Assembly (NCBI GenBank): GCA_902560075.1
Contig: CACEKE010000006.1
Coordinates: 1-64,000, forward strand
Direction of reading: 5' to 3'
DNA length: 64,000 bases
Origin: an uncultured Pelagibacteraceae bacterium
GTDB lineage: Bacteria; Pseudomonadota; Alphaproteobacteria; Pelagibacterales; Pelagibacteraceae
Shown: in pieces, positions 42,464-52,429 of the stretch
How positions within the stretch are numbered: the stretch's first letter is position 1
Layout: every line of letters begins with the position of its first letter
Notes under the pieces: generated by a model
The model's input: the letters and a program-made list of their open reading frames with translations, nothing else
What the model was told of the DNA's origin: nothing
Databases searched by the model: none
Translations under genes and position numbers: made by a program

Positions 42464-44143
42464 ATGTTTAAAAAATTTTTAATTTTGAGTATATTTTTAT
42501 TATACCAAACAAATTTACAATCAAAATCATTTGATCAAAAAAATTTCAACCAGAGGTATCTGTCCAATTATTTTTCAGCTTTAGTCTCATTTGATAATGT
42601 AAATAATGAAAGAGCTATAAAATATTATAATTCTTCTAAAGCTCTAATTTCTCAACATGAAACTTTTTTAAAAAATTTTATTTTTTCATTAGTAGAGATT
42701 GGAGATGTTAAAAAAGCAATTAGAGAAATCTCAAACAACAAAAGCAACAACAACTCTAATTTTTTTGAAGCTTATGTGATTTTAATCGTAGATGCTATTA
42801 ATAAAAAAGATTTTTTGACTGCTAAAATATATATTGAAGGCCTGAAACAGTTTGACGAGCAAACTACATTTGAGGCAATTATTAAAAGTACATTAGAAAG
42901 TTATGTAAATCTTTTTTCTAACAAAAAAAAATTTAGTAATAACAATAACTTTGGGAAATTAACCCTAGTAACAGATGCATTTCAAGATTGTTATTTAGGC
43001 AGAGCAGAGTCTAGTGATAAATTTTTAAACATAATAAATACAGATGATGGTGACTTTTCGAGATATATTTTTTTTTATTTGAGACACTTAATTAACAATA
43101 AAAATATTGAATATGCCAGCGAGATTTCAAACTCAATTAACCCTCTAAATAGCAATTTATTAATTTCACAATCAAAGCTTTGGATTGAGAAAGGTGAATT
43201 ATCTAAGTTTAATGACTTTTTTTCTTGTGAAAGTCCAAACGATCTCGTTGCCGAATTTTTCTTTTTAATTTCTAATCTTTACAGCTCTCAAGACGAATTT
43301 GTTAAATCAAACTTTTATCTCAATCTATCTCAGTATTTAAATCCAAAATTTTATTTCAATTTATCCCTTCTTGCCGAAAATTATATTTTAGTTGAAAACT
43401 TTGAATTAGCAAAAAAATTTCTAAATCTAATAGATAGAAATGACACAATGTACAGTTGGTATAGAATAAAAAAAATTGGACAAATAATTTCAATTGAGCA
43501 AAATGATAGTCAGTCTTTAAAATTCATCGAAAAAAATTTAAATAAAATAAAGGATCCTCATTACAAAATTTTGTTTGATGTAGCCAATATTTATAAGAAT
43601 TTTGGTAAATACCAAAGATCTATACATTTTTATAATTTAGTGCTGAATAAAATAGATAAAAAATCAGATTCATATGCTGATGCCTTGTATAGAAGGGGGA
43701 GCAGCTTTGAAAGGTTGAAAGAATATAAAAAAGCAGATTCGGATTTATTAAATTCTCTAAGTATTTTTCCCAATGATCCTTATGTTCTAAATTATTTAGC
43801 CTACAGCTGGTTAGAAAGAAATATAAATATTGATAGATCAATCGAAATGTTAAAAGAAGCTTACGAAAATACCACTAATAATCCATACATAACAGACTCC
43901 TTGGGATGGGCATACTATTTAACTGGAGATTTTGTCAAAGCAGAAAAATATATAAATCAAGCTTTGCAGTTAAAACCAGATGATCCTGTTATCATGGACC
44001 ATTATGCAGATATTTTATGGAAGTTAAACCGCAAAATTCAGGCTAAATATTTTTGGAAAAATGTTCTTAAAATTGAAAATGACGGTGAGATAAATCTCGA
44101 GGAAGTTAAAAATAAGCTAATCTTCGGACTTACAAAAAGTTAA
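42464..44143 (+). CDS. TPR-repeat protein, exported
   Basis: A 559-residue protein with a signal peptide (about residues 1-20, LILSIFLLY core). Tetratricopeptide-like helices run through most of it. They are clearest from about residue 360 to 520, where ADALYRRGSSFERLKEYKKA, NYLAYSWLERN and DSLGWAYYLTGDFVKAEKY (each shown in part) follow one another. The last block resembles alphaproteobacterial TPR proteins encoded next to ispE. It overlaps ispE by one base. It probably scaffolds envelope complexes; no partner can be named. Confidence 0.85.
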   Translation: MFKKFLILSIFLLYQTNLQSKSFDQKNFNQRYLSNYFSALVSFDNVNNERAIKYYNSSKALISQHETFLKNFIFSLVEIGDVKKAIREISNNKSNNNSNFFEAYVILIVDAINKKDFLTAKIYIEGLKQFDEQTTFEAIIKSTLESYVNLFSNKKKFSNNNNFGKLTLVTDAFQDCYLGRAESSDKFLNIINTDDGDFSRYIFFYLRHLINNKNIEYASEISNSINPLNSNLLISQSKLWIEKGELSKFNDFFSCESPNDLVAEFFFLISNLYSSQDEFVKSNFYLNLSQYLNPKFYFNLSLLAENYILVENFELAKKFLNLIDRNDTMYSWYRIKKIGQIISIEQNDSQSLKFIEKNLNKIKDPHYKILFDVANIYKNFGKYQRSIHFYNLVLNKIDKKSDSYADALYRRGSSFERLKEYKKADSDLLNSLSIFPNDPYVLNYLAYSWLERNINIDRSIEMLKEAYENTTNNPYITDSLGWAYYLTGDFVKAEKYINQALQLKPDDPVIMDHYADILWKLNRKIQAKYFWKNVLKIENDGEINLEEVKNKLIFGLTKS

Positions 44144-44979
44144 TGGAACATAAGATAAAATCCTTTTCTAAAATAAATGTTCATTTAAATGTTATAAAAA
44201 AATTAAAGGGTAATGTTCATAGAATTGAAACATTAGTTATGTTTTCTGATTTATATGATCTTTTATATGTGAAAAAAATAAATGCAAAAAAACATAGAAT
44301 AACTTTTTATGGCAAATTTTCTAAAAATATTAATAGCACTAATACAATTTCGAAACTACTGGATTTATTAGATAAAAAAAAACTGTTAAAGTATAAATAT
44401 AAAATTAAAATTAAAAAAAATATTCCAACGCAATCAGGTATGGGGGGAGGTTCAATTAATGCAGCAACATTATTAAATTATTTTAATAAAATAGAAAAAT
44501 TATATCTAAATAAAAAAAAACTTTTAAAAATATGCACTCAAATTGGATCTGACGTATGTCTTGGACTGAACACAAAAAATAAAATTATTACTAAAAATGG
44601 CAAAATGAGAGAATTTAATAAAAAAATAAAACTTTACCTTACGATAGTTAAACCAGATTATGGTTGTAAAACTGGTCAAATTTATCAAAAAGTTAGGAAT
44701 TATAGTGATTTTCAACTCTCAAATAATAAAATTTCAAATGTTAAAAAATTAATTAAATTAAATAACGATTTAGAAAATATTGTATTTAAAAAATACCCCT
44801 CTCTGGGCAAATTAAAAAATGATTTAACAAGCTTGAAAAATATATTATTTGCTAGGATGACAGGATCTGGTTCGGCTTTGGTAGCTTATTTTTTAACAAA
44901 AAAAGATGCGCTAAATGGGACAAAATTAATTAAAAAAAAATACAAAAAACATTGGTGTATTTCATCTAAAACTATATAA
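44143..44979 (+). CDS. ispE: 4-diphosphocytidyl-2-C-methyl-D-erythritol kinase
   Basis: GHMP-family kinase of the MEP isoprenoid pathway. The N-terminal SFSKINVHLNVIKK supplies the active-site Lys, the ATP-binding loop is PTQSGMGGGSINAATLL (about residues 95-111), and ARMTGSGSALVAYF is the C-terminal GHMP motif. It has 278 residues. The catalytic Asp sits in QIGSDVCLGL. It is coupled to the TPR gene; the tRNA-Gln gene begins 24 bases after its stop. Confidence 0.95.
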   Translation: MEHKIKSFSKINVHLNVIKKLKGNVHRIETLVMFSDLYDLLYVKKINAKKHRITFYGKFSKNINSTNTISKLLDLLDKKKLLKYKYKIKIKKNIPTQSGMGGGSINAATLLNYFNKIEKLYLNKKKLLKICTQIGSDVCLGLNTKNKIITKNGKMREFNKKIKLYLTIVKPDYGCKTGQIYQKVRNYSDFQLSNNKISNVKKLIKLNNDLENIVFKKYPSLGKLKNDLTSLKNILFARMTGSGSALVAYFLTKKDALNGTKLIKKKYKKHWCISSKTI

Positions 44980-45003
44980 GAATTTAGGGTTTAAAAATAA
45001 TTT

Positions 45004-45078
45004 TGGGGCGTAGCCAAGTGGTAAGGCAGCGGTTTTTGGTACCGCCATTCCTAGGTTCGAATCCTAGCGCCCCAGCCA
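45004..45078 (+). tRNA. tRNA-Gln (UUG), CCA encoded
   Basis: Full cloverleaf: acceptor TGGGGCG pairs with CGCCCCA, the D stem is GCC/GGC, anticodon stem GCGGT/ACCGC, and T stem CTAGG/CCTAG around TTCGAAT. The anticodon TTG is at 45036-45038. Discriminator G is followed by an encoded CCA. The U-A first acceptor pair is typical of tRNA-Gln. It stands between ispE and the CCA-adding enzyme gene, three bases before that gene's ATG. Confidence 0.97.
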
Positions 45079-45081
45079 ATT

Positions 45082-46356
45082 ATGAAAAATTTTTTATTAA
45101 AATTTATTAAGCAAAAAAATATCAATTTAAATACAAATTTAAAATTTGAAAATTTAAAGAAAAAATATGAAATCAAAAAAATCTTTAATATTTTTTCTAA
45201 TGATTTAAATAATTGCCAAATCAGATTTATCGGTGGTTGTGTAAGAAAAGCATTAAGTAACGAAAATGTAGACGATATTGATTTAGCAGTGGATTTAACA
45301 CCTGAAGAGGTAAAGATAATATTAAAAAAAAACAACATAAAATTTTTTGAGACAGGAATAGAGCATGGAACTATTACTGCTAAAATAAATAACGAAAAAT
45401 TTGAAATTACATCACTAAGAAGAGATATAAAAAGTTATGGCAGACACGCAGATGTTGAATTTACAAAGAAATGGTATGAGGACGCGTCTAGAAGAGATTT
45501 CTCCATCAATTGTATATATGCGGATTTTGAGGGAAATTTATATGATCCATTTGAAGGTAAGAAAGATTTAAAAAATGGAAAAGTTAAATTTATAGGAAAT
45601 GTAGAGAATAGAATAAGAGAAGATTACTTGAGAGTATTGAGATATATAAGGTTTTTTTTAGATTATAGTAATCAACCACATGATCTCGATATACAAAAAA
45701 AAATATTAAAAAATATATCTGGTATAAATAAAATTTCGAAAGAAAGACTATTAAGTGAACTAGAAAAAATATTTAGATCTAAAAATATTTTTAAAATAAA
45801 CGATGATGAATTTTTAAAAAAAATATTATATTTAGTTTTTCCTGAATTAAAAAATATTCATCTATTAGAAAAATTAAACGATCAAGCATTAGAAATTTTA
45901 CAGTCAAAAGATTTCTTATTTTGGCTGTCTATCTTAATAATAGATGAAACTGATAATACTGACTATTTTTTGTATAAATATAAATTATCTAATAATGATA
46001 AAAGGCGTATGAAATTTCTATATCAGAATTATCCGAACTTAAGCGATAATAATTTTTTTTCAGAAAAAAATTTACACAAACTAGTTTATTATAATGATAA
46101 ATCATTAGTGATAGATCTTATTGACTTTAAAATCTGTATTTTAAAAAAAGATATTACAAAAATGATAAAATTAAAAAACTCAATAATTGAAACAAATAAA
46201 CCAATTTTTCCAATTAAGGCTAAAAATTTAATTGAAGAATACAATTTAAAAGAGGGAAAGGAATTAGGCACTAAACTAAAAAAAATTGAGGATATATGGG
46301 TGCAAAATAATTTTAAAATTACAAATCAAGAGGTAAATAGAATTATTAATAATTAA
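45082..46356 (+). CDS. cca: CCA tRNA nucleotidyltransferase
   Basis: Class II nucleotidyltransferase of 424 residues that adds or repairs the tRNA 3' CCA. The head domain has [11 protein letters not shown] and DDIDLAVD (metal-binding aspartates), then [15 protein letters not shown] and [10 protein letters not shown] for nucleotide selection, and [17 protein letters not shown] at the neck. The C-terminal part is divergent. The family also contains poly(A) polymerases, so that alternative remains. It follows tRNA-Gln immediately and overlaps convergent greA by four bases. Confidence 0.93.
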   Translation: MKNFLLKFIKQKNINLNTNLKFENLKKKYEIKKIFNIFSNDLNNCQIRFIGGCVRKALSNENVDDIDLAVDLTPEEVKIILKKNNIKFFETGIEHGTITAKINNEKFEITSLRRDIKSYGRHADVEFTKKWYEDASRRDFSINCIYADFEGNLYDPFEGKKDLKNGKVKFIGNVENRIREDYLRVLRYIRFFLDYSNQPHDLDIQKKILKNISGINKISKERLLSELEKIFRSKNIFKINDDEFLKKILYLVFPELKNIHLLEKLNDQALEILQSKDFLFWLSILIIDETDNTDYFLYKYKLSNNDKRRMKFLYQNYPNLSDNNFFSEKNLHKLVYYNDKSLVIDLIDFKICILKKDITKMIKLKNSIIETNKPIFPIKAKNLIEEYNLKEGKELGTKLKKIEDIWVQNNFKITNQEVNRIINN

Positions 46357-46829
46357 ATATATTCTACATTTATAATCTCAAAATTTTTTGAGCCAGATGG
46401 TGTTTTGATCTCTACTAAATCTCCTTTATTTTTGCCTATTAATCCTTTGCCTATTGGTGATTGAAAGTAAATTAATTTCTTTGTTAAATCTGCTTCATCT
46501 TTTCCAACTATCTTGTAACTAATTTTTTCTGACGTATCTAAATTATCTAAAAAAACAGTTGATCCAAAAATTACTTTCCCATCGTTATTTAATTTTGTGA
46601 CATCAATAACATTGGCTCTAGCTATTATGTCTTCAACCTCTTGAATTCTTCCTTCATTATGTGACTGTTGCTCTTTTGCTGCGTGATATTCAGCGTTTTC
46701 TTTTAAGTCACCATGAGATCTTGCTTCTGCAATTGCAGATACAATCTCTGGTCTTTTTTTTTCTTTTAAAAATATTAACTCATCCTTGAGTTTTTGTAAT
46801 CCATCAATGGTTATTGGTTCTTTTTCCAC
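46353..46829 (-). CDS. greA: Transcription elongation factor GreA
   Basis: Rescues backtracked RNA polymerase by stimulating transcript cleavage. The N-terminal coiled coil has the acidic tip in [16 protein letters not shown], and the C-terminal globular domain has [18 protein letters not shown] start at the GTG giving [14 protein letters not shown], which makes 158 residues, the E. coli length. It begins one base after the hemF stop; a TTG six codons upstream would overlap hemF. Confidence 0.93.
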   Translation of the reverse strand: MEKEPITIDGLQKLKDELIFLKEKKRPEIVSAIAEARSHGDLKENAEYHAAKEQQSHNEGRIQEVEDIIARANVIDVTKLNNDGKVIFGSTVFLDNLDTSEKISYKIVGKDEADLTKKLIYFQSPIGKGLIGKNKGDLVEIKTPSGSKNFEIINVEYI

Positions 46830-46830
46830 T

Positions 46831-47658
46831 CTATATCCACTTTGCAATTGGCGGTAAGGACATTAAAATACCTTCTACGTTTCCGCCAGTTTGTAAACCA
46901 AACTTAGTTCCTCTATCATAAAGCAAATTAAATTCTACATATCTTCCTCGCTTTAGATACTGTATGTCTTTATCTTTTTTTTTCCATTTTTTTTTATTTT
47001 TAATTTTTATAATCTCTTTAAAAATTTCTTTAAAATTTAATCCTACGTCTCTTATAAATGAAAAATCTTTTTCATAATTATCTTTCTTGTAATCAAAAAA
47101 AATTCCTCCAATACCTCTTCTTTCGTTCCTATGTGGCAAATAAAAATATTCATCACACCATTTCTTATATCTTGGATAATACGTTTTATTGTGTTTGTCA
47201 CATGCATTCTTTAATTTTGAGTGGAACCATATCTCTAATTTTTTGTCATTAAAACATGGTGTTACATCTATTCCACCACCAAACCAACCATGTCCTGTTA
47301 CTATGTATCGTGTATTAAAATGCATAGCAGGTACGTATGGATTTTTCATGTGCATTACAACTGAAACACCTGACGCCCAAAATTTAGAACTTTTTTCTGT
47401 ACCTGGGATGTTTTTTTTAAATTTATTTGAAAATTTACCATATACCTCTGAAAAATTTACACCCACCTTATCGAAAACTTTTCCATTTTCAAATATTCTG
47501 AACTCTCCTCCACCTTCTTTTTTTTTCTTTCCTCTAAACCATCTTTTTTTTTTAAAAATTCTTTTTCTAGACTCAATAATTTCAATTTCCTTACAAATTA
47601 CGTCTTGTAAAATTTTAAACCAATTTCTTGCTAATCTTTTTTTTAATTCCTGATTCAT
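46831..47658 (-). CDS. hemF: Coproporphyrinogen III oxidase, oxygen-dependent
   Basis: Decarboxylates coproporphyrinogen III using oxygen in heme synthesis. Motifs are HFNTRYI with [13 protein letters not shown], and [20 protein letters not shown], followed by [19 protein letters not shown] near the C-terminus. I start at the ATG giving [14 protein letters not shown] (275 residues); a start 14 codons upstream would overlap trmL. The insert [16 protein letters not shown] is unusually lysine-rich. Oxygen dependence agrees with the aerobic respiratory genes nearby. Confidence 0.95.
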   Translation of the reverse strand: MNQELKKRLARNWFKILQDVICKEIEIIESRKRIFKKKRWFRGKKKKEGGGEFRIFENGKVFDKVGVNFSEVYGKFSNKFKKNIPGTEKSSKFWASGVSVVMHMKNPYVPAMHFNTRYIVTGHGWFGGGIDVTPCFNDKKLEIWFHSKLKNACDKHNKTYYPRYKKWCDEYFYLPHRNERRGIGGIFFDYKKDNYEKDFSFIRDVGLNFKEIFKEIIKIKNKKKWKKKDKDIQYLKRGRYVEFNLLYDRGTKFGLQTGGNVEGILMSLPPIAKWI

Positions 47659-47659
47659 G

Positions 47660-48142
47660 TTATAAATATTTTGTTTGCCGTAAATTTTCTGAAAGAACAA
47701 TTGAAACAGATGTTGATAAGTTTAAAGATCTTAATTTATTTTCCATTGGTATTTTTAACTTTAAATCTAGCATCTTATGCACTTTATCAGGTACACCAGC
47801 ACTCTCTCGACCAAACAATAATGTATCACCTTTTTTAAATTTAAACTCTGTATATATTTTTTTTGCCTTCGTAGTCATTAAAATTATTCTCTGATTTTTT
47901 TTTTTATCAAAAAATTCTTTTGCACTTTTGTAAAATTTAATTTTTTCCATATTTATATAATCCATTACCACCCTTTGAAATCTCCTATCTGAAAAAATAA
48001 AGCCACATGGTTCTATAATTTCTAAGTTTGCTCCTAAACACGAGCAAGTTCTGATAATGGCAGCTGTATTTTGAGGTATATCTGGTTCATATAAGGCTAT
48101 TTTAGGCCTATAATTCGTGTCTTTCTGTGTCATTGTTACCAT
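47660..48142 (-). CDS. trmL: tRNA (cytidine/uridine-34 2'-O)-methyltransferase
   Basis: SPOUT methyltransferase of 160 residues that modifies the wobble base of certain leucine tRNAs. IALYEPDIPQNTAAIIRTC at the N-terminus and the knot motifs LLFGRESAGVP and SLNLSTSVSIVLSE are diagnostic. A second ATG three codons in is an alternative start. It lies one base from hemF downstream and is divergent from petA across 61 bases. Confidence 0.93.
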   Translation of the reverse strand: MVTMTQKDTNYRPKIALYEPDIPQNTAAIIRTCSCLGANLEIIEPCGFIFSDRRFQRVVMDYINMEKIKFYKSAKEFFDKKKNQRIILMTTKAKKIYTEFKFKKGDTLLFGRESAGVPDKVHKMLDLKLKIPMENKLRSLNLSTSVSIVLSENLRQTKYL

Positions 48143-48203
48143 GTAAAAATACTTTTTTTCTCATATATAAATATTATAACAACTTAACTAATTAATTAAA
48201 TAA

Positions 48204-48725
48204 ATGTCTAATTCAGATAAAAAAAAACCAAATAGAAGAGATTTCATCTTAACAGCTACAACTGCAGCAGGAGCGGTTGGCGTTGGAGCTGCTGTATGGC
48301 CGTTAATTGACCAAATGAACCCAGACGCATCAGTTAAGGCCCTTGCAAGCACTGAAGTTGACATAAGCTCGGTTCAACCCGGTCAGTCGATCACAGTATT
48401 GTGGAGAGGTAAACCAGTTTTTATTAAACATAGAACCCCAGAGGAAATTGAGGAAGCAAGAAAAGTTGACCTAAATGAATTAAAACATCCTGAAAAAGAT
48501 GAGGATAGAGCGAAGAAACCTGAATGGTTAGTAACACTTGGTATTTGTACTCACTTAGGATGTGTACCATTAACAAATAAAGGTGACTATGAGGGAGGAT
48601 GGTTTTGTCCATGTCATGGTTCTCACTATGACACTTCAGGAAGAATAAGAAGCGGACCTGCCCCAACAAACTTAGAGATTCCTGAATATACCTTTGTAGA
48701 TAGTAACACGATTAAGATTGGATAA
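48204..48725 (+). CDS. petA: Ubiquinol-cytochrome c reductase Rieske iron-sulfur subunit
   Basis: Rieske protein of the bc1 complex, 173 residues. The N-terminus [15 protein letters not shown] resembles a twin-arginine signal that stays as the membrane anchor. The [2Fe-2S] ligands are in CTHLGC and CPCHGSHYD, which binds the cluster by two Cys and two His. It starts a three-gene run petA-petB-petC with four- and two-base gaps. The complex passes electrons from ubiquinol to cytochrome c and pumps protons. Confidence 0.97.
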   Translation: MSNSDKKKPNRRDFILTATTAAGAVGVGAAVWPLIDQMNPDASVKALASTEVDISSVQPGQSITVLWRGKPVFIKHRTPEEIEEARKVDLNELKHPEKDEDRAKKPEWLVTLGICTHLGCVPLTNKGDYEGGWFCPCHGSHYDTSGRIRSGPAPTNLEIPEYTFVDSNTIKIG

Positions 48726-48729
48726 ATAA

Positions 48730-50007
48730 ATGAGCTCACACGAATACACACCTAGTTCTAAATTTGGAAAATGGTTTAATGATAGGCTGCCACTTTTAAC
48801 CTTAGCAAACCATTTAACAGATTATCCTACACCAAAAAATTTAAATTATTGGTGGACATTTGGAGGTATTTTAACTTTTTGCTTGATAACACAAATTATT
48901 ACAGGCTTAGTGCTTGCTATGCATTATATTGCACATGCTGATTTAGCATTCGGAAGTGTAGAGCATATTATGAGAGATGTAAACTACGGTTGGTTAATTA
49001 GATATGTTCATGCAAATGGAGCATCGATGTTTTTTCTAGCAGTATACATCCATATTTTTAGAGCTCTTTATTATGGTTCTTATAAGTCTCCAAGAGAAAT
49101 TATTTGGATAATAGGGATGTTAATTTATTTCCTTATGATGGCAACAGCCTTCTTAGGTTATGTATTGCCTTGGGGCCAGATGAGTTTTTGGGGAGCTACT
49201 GTAATAACAAACTTATTTAGCGCGATACCTTTAGTGGGTGAGAGTATAACACATTGGCTGTGGGGAGGATATTCAGTAGATAATCCAACTCTTACAAGAT
49301 TTTTTAGTTTACACTATTTATTTCCATTTTTAATTTTGGGCTTAGTAATATTACATATTTGGGCTTTACACGTCCCAGGTAATAATAATCCAATTGGTAT
49401 CGATATTAAAAAACCGTCTAATGATACGGTTCCTTTTCATCCATATATAGTAATTAAAGATATTTTTGCTCTTCTAATATTTTTAATTATTTTTGCTTTT
49501 TTTGTTTTTTTCTCTCCAAATATTCTCGGTCACTCTGATAATTATATTGAGGCAAATCCATTAGTTACTCCGGCTCATATTGTGCCTGAATGGTATCTGT
49601 TACCTTTTTATGCGATATTAAGATCAATACCAGATAAGCTTTTAGGTGTTATTGCAATGTTTGCAGCAATTTTTGTTTTGGTAATATTACCTTGGCTTGA
49701 TACATCTAAGGTAAGGTCGGCTTTATTCAGACCAATCTACAAACAGTTCTACTGGTTCTTGGTAGCAGATGTTTTAATATTAGGTTATATGGGCGCTATG
49801 CCAGCTGAAGGAATCTATTTGTTAATTGCTAGGGTAGCTACCGCTTACTATTTTATTCATTTCTTAGTTATATTGCCTATATTAGGAAGAAAAGAGCGGA
49901 CACTAAATGTGCCTCTAAGCATAACGGAACCCGTTTTAGGTGGAATGCCAAATCCATCAATGGCCAAAGCCAAAAGTGATAAATTAAAAATAAATAGCCT
50001 GGGCTAA
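48730..50007 (+). CDS. petB: Cytochrome b of the bc1 complex
   Basis: Quinol-oxidising membrane subunit of 425 residues with eight helices. Heme ligands are in [19 protein letters not shown] (helix B, two histidines given with the paired helix [18 protein letters not shown], shown in part). The Qo-site motif is [31 protein letters not shown] is another conserved block. It lies between the Rieske and cytochrome c1 genes in the usual order. Confidence 0.98.
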   Translation: MSSHEYTPSSKFGKWFNDRLPLLTLANHLTDYPTPKNLNYWWTFGGILTFCLITQIITGLVLAMHYIAHADLAFGSVEHIMRDVNYGWLIRYVHANGASMFFLAVYIHIFRALYYGSYKSPREIIWIIGMLIYFLMMATAFLGYVLPWGQMSFWGATVITNLFSAIPLVGESITHWLWGGYSVDNPTLTRFFSLHYLFPFLILGLVILHIWALHVPGNNNPIGIDIKKPSNDTVPFHPYIVIKDIFALLIFLIIFAFFVFFSPNILGHSDNYIEANPLVTPAHIVPEWYLLPFYAILRSIPDKLLGVIAMFAAIFVLVILPWLDTSKVRSALFRPIYKQFYWFLVADVLILGYMGAMPAEGIYLLIARVATAYYFIHFLVILPILGRKERTLNVPLSITEPVLGGMPNPSMAKAKSDKLKINSLG

Positions 50008-50009
50008 AT

Positions 50010-50795
50010 GTGAAGAAATTATTAAAAATTTACCTTACAACAATATTTTTAACCTTATCTATTCAAAATATAACCTATTCAGCAGGTGAAAATTACCCTT
50101 TACTAAAACAAGATTGGTCTTTTAAAAGCTTCTTTGGAACATTCGATAGATCTTCTTTACAGAGGGGTTATCAAGTATACACAGAGGTATGTGCATCTTG
50201 TCATTCATTAAAATATGTTTCTTATAGAAATTTAGCAGAAAAAGGTGGCCCGGAATTCTCAATTGAACAAGCTAAAGCAATTGCATCTAACTTTGAAGTG
50301 ACTGACGGTCCAAACAATGATGGTGAAATGTTTACTAGACCAGCAAAATTATCTGATAAATTTGTAATGCCTTATGCTAACGACCAAGAGGCTAAATTAT
50401 CTAATGGAGGAGCTTACCCCCCAGATATGTCTGTTTTGGTTAAAGCAAGAGCAGGCGGAGCAGATTACATATATTCAGTCATATTAGGATATGAAGATCC
50501 ACCTGAGGGAATGAAATTAGACGATGGTGTGTACTACAATAAGTATATGTATGGAAATAAAATTAAAATGCCACCACAACTTTATGATGATCTAGTGACT
50601 TATGCTGATGGTACTCCTGCCACTCCAGAACAGATGGCTAAAGATATTACAACTTTCTTAGCCTGGACTGCAGAGCCAAAGCTAGAGGAAAGACATAAGT
50701 TTGGTTTTAGAGCAATAATTTACTTAGTAATACTTACAATACTCGTTTACTTCAGCATGAAAAGAATTTGGTCACGTATTGAAACGAAAGTTTAA
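50010..50795 (+). CDS. petC: Cytochrome c1
   Basis: Periplasmic heme subunit anchored by a C-terminal helix, 261 residues. Residues 1-24 are a signal peptide. The heme-binding motif is CASCHS (about residues 49-54), and PPDMSVLVKARAGG with MPPQLYDD is typical of cytochrome c1. The anchor is IIYLVILTILVYFSM. I use the GTG two bases after the petB stop as start. The 3' end overlaps convergent ychF by 24 bases. Confidence 0.96.
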   Translation: MKKLLKIYLTTIFLTLSIQNITYSAGENYPLLKQDWSFKSFFGTFDRSSLQRGYQVYTEVCASCHSLKYVSYRNLAEKGGPEFSIEQAKAIASNFEVTDGPNNDGEMFTRPAKLSDKFVMPYANDQEAKLSNGGAYPPDMSVLVKARAGGADYIYSVILGYEDPPEGMKLDDGVYYNKYMYGNKIKMPPQLYDDLVTYADGTPATPEQMAKDITTFLAWTAEPKLEERHKFGFRAIIYLVILTILVYFSMKRIWSRIETKV

Positions 50796-51845
50796 TATAT
50801 CTCCATCTTTTACGATATAATCCTTGCCCTCAAGTCTCATTTTTCCTTTATTTCTACACTCTTGCCATCCACTAAATTTAACAAAATCTTCAAAAGATAT
50901 TGTTTCAGCTCTTATAAAGCCTTTTTTAAAGTCAGAGTGAATTGCACCTGCTGCATCAGGAGCAATACAATTTTTTTGAATTGTCCACGCTCTACTTTCC
51001 TCAGGACCTGAAGTAAAAAAAGTTTCTAATTCTAATAAATTATACCCTTTTTTAATAAGACTATTTAATCCACTATTTTTGATTTTTAGTAGTTCCATGA
51101 AACTATTTTTTTCTTCATCTTTTAGTTCATTAATTTGATTTTCAATTTCTGCTGAAATTATAATTGTATTACTTTCGCCATATGTGCTAATGAATGATTT
51201 AGTGTGGTTGTTGCCCTTACTAATATTTTCTTCTTCTACATTACAAACATATAATTTAGGCTTTAAGCTAAGCAGTCCAGTCATTTTAATTTCTTTCTGA
51301 TCATATTTTTTTAATATTTCTAGAAGATTTATATTATTGTTTATTCCTTCAAGTGTGTTTTTTAAAATTTCATTTTGTAAATCACTATTTTTATTTTTAT
51401 TTCTTTTTTCTAATCTTTTTTCAATAGACTCTATGTCTGCAAGTTTCATTTCAGTTTCTATAATTTCTAGGTCTCTAATAGGATCTACGTTTTTATTAAC
51501 ATTTTGAATATCGTCTGACTCAAAGCATCTGATCATATGAATAATTGCATCTACCTCTCTTATATGGGATAAAAATTTGTTACCAAGGCCTTCACCTTTA
51601 GAGGCTCCTTTAACCAATCCTGCAATATCTATAAATGAAATCGATGTATATATTTTTTTCTTTGATTTAGATATTTCGGATAATTTGTCTAGTCTATCAT
51701 CCTGCACAGGAACATTTCCAACATTAGGTTCAATTGTACAAAAAGGAAAATTCTCAGCTTGAGCAATGCTTGAATTTGTTAATGCATTAAATAGAGTAGA
51801 TTTACCTACATTAGGCAAACCAACAATTCCACACTTAAAACCCAT
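50772..51845 (-). CDS. ychF: Ribosome-binding ATPase/GTPase YchF (OLA1 family)
   Basis: P-loop protein of 357 residues that binds ribosomes and prefers ATP in characterised members. Walker A is GLPNVGKSTLFNALT (about residues 8-22), and DIAGLVKGASKGEGLGN is the G3 region. The usual NKxD specificity motif is replaced by NVEE, as in this family. The C-terminal TGS domain ends DYIVKDGDILNFRFN. It is adjacent to pth, a common pairing. Confidence 0.96.
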   Translation of the reverse strand: MGFKCGIVGLPNVGKSTLFNALTNSSIAQAENFPFCTIEPNVGNVPVQDDRLDKLSEISKSKKKIYTSISFIDIAGLVKGASKGEGLGNKFLSHIREVDAIIHMIRCFESDDIQNVNKNVDPIRDLEIIETEMKLADIESIEKRLEKRNKNKNSDLQNEILKNTLEGINNNINLLEILKKYDQKEIKMTGLLSLKPKLYVCNVEEENISKGNNHTKSFISTYGESNTIIISAEIENQINELKDEEKNSFMELLKIKNSGLNSLIKKGYNLLELETFFTSGPEESRAWTIQKNCIAPDAAGAIHSDFKKGFIRAETISFEDFVKFSGWQECRNKGKMRLEGKDYIVKDGDILNFRFNT

Positions 51846-52406
51846 TTATTTGTTATTCACAGTACTTGAAAATAACTCTAATTTTTTATCAAGAAGTATA
51901 TTTAAGGAGGTTATAATATTCTCAGTAATATTATCTAATTTCTCTTTTTCTTCGTCGTTGAAATCATTTAATACATAGTCTGAAATTGAAATTTTTGACT
52001 CAGGTTTCCCTATTCCTATTCTTACTCTCGAGTAATCTTTTCCAATAAACTTGTCAATCGACTCTATTCCGTTATGCCCAGCACTTGAGCCACCAAACTT
52101 AGCTTTAATTTTTCCAACATCAATATCAAGGTCATCATGGAACACAATTACATCTGCAGCATCCATTTTAAAATACTCAATAAGCTCTCTAATACATATT
52201 CCAGAGTTATTCATAAAAGTTAGTGGTTTTATAGCATAAACCTTCTTATCACCAATATTACCTGTGGTTAATAATCCCTTAAACTTTGGTTTTTGTTTTG
52301 ATAATCCAAACTTTTGATTTATTGCATCAATGACTTTGAAACCAATGTTGTGACGGTTGTTTTGACTGTCAGGGGTTGGGTTACCTAATCCTACAAATAA
52401 TAACAT
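51846..52406 (-). CDS. pth: Peptidyl-tRNA hydrolase
   Basis: Recycles peptidyl-tRNAs released during translation. Catalytic His is in NNRHNIGFKVID (about residue 20), and Asn and Asp residues are in TFMNNSGICI and VFHDDLDIDVGK. GGSSAGHNGIESI is also conserved. It has 186 residues. It lies directly upstream of ychF and downstream of rplY, the standard rplY-pth-ychF order. Confidence 0.97.
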   Translation of the reverse strand: MLLFVGLGNPTPDSQNNRHNIGFKVIDAINQKFGLSKQKPKFKGLLTTGNIGDKKVYAIKPLTFMNNSGICIRELIEYFKMDAADVIVFHDDLDIDVGKIKAKFGGSSAGHNGIESIDKFIGKDYSRVRIGIGKPESKISISDYVLNDFNDEEKEKLDNITENIITSLNILLDKKLELFSSTVNNK

Positions 52407-52429
52407 GAAATTATTTAGCTTTTCAAAAA

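Noticed and set aside
47189-47653. A 154-codon open frame antisense to hemF
   Set aside because: No family-like motif and no ribosome site; hemF is well conserved on the other strand.
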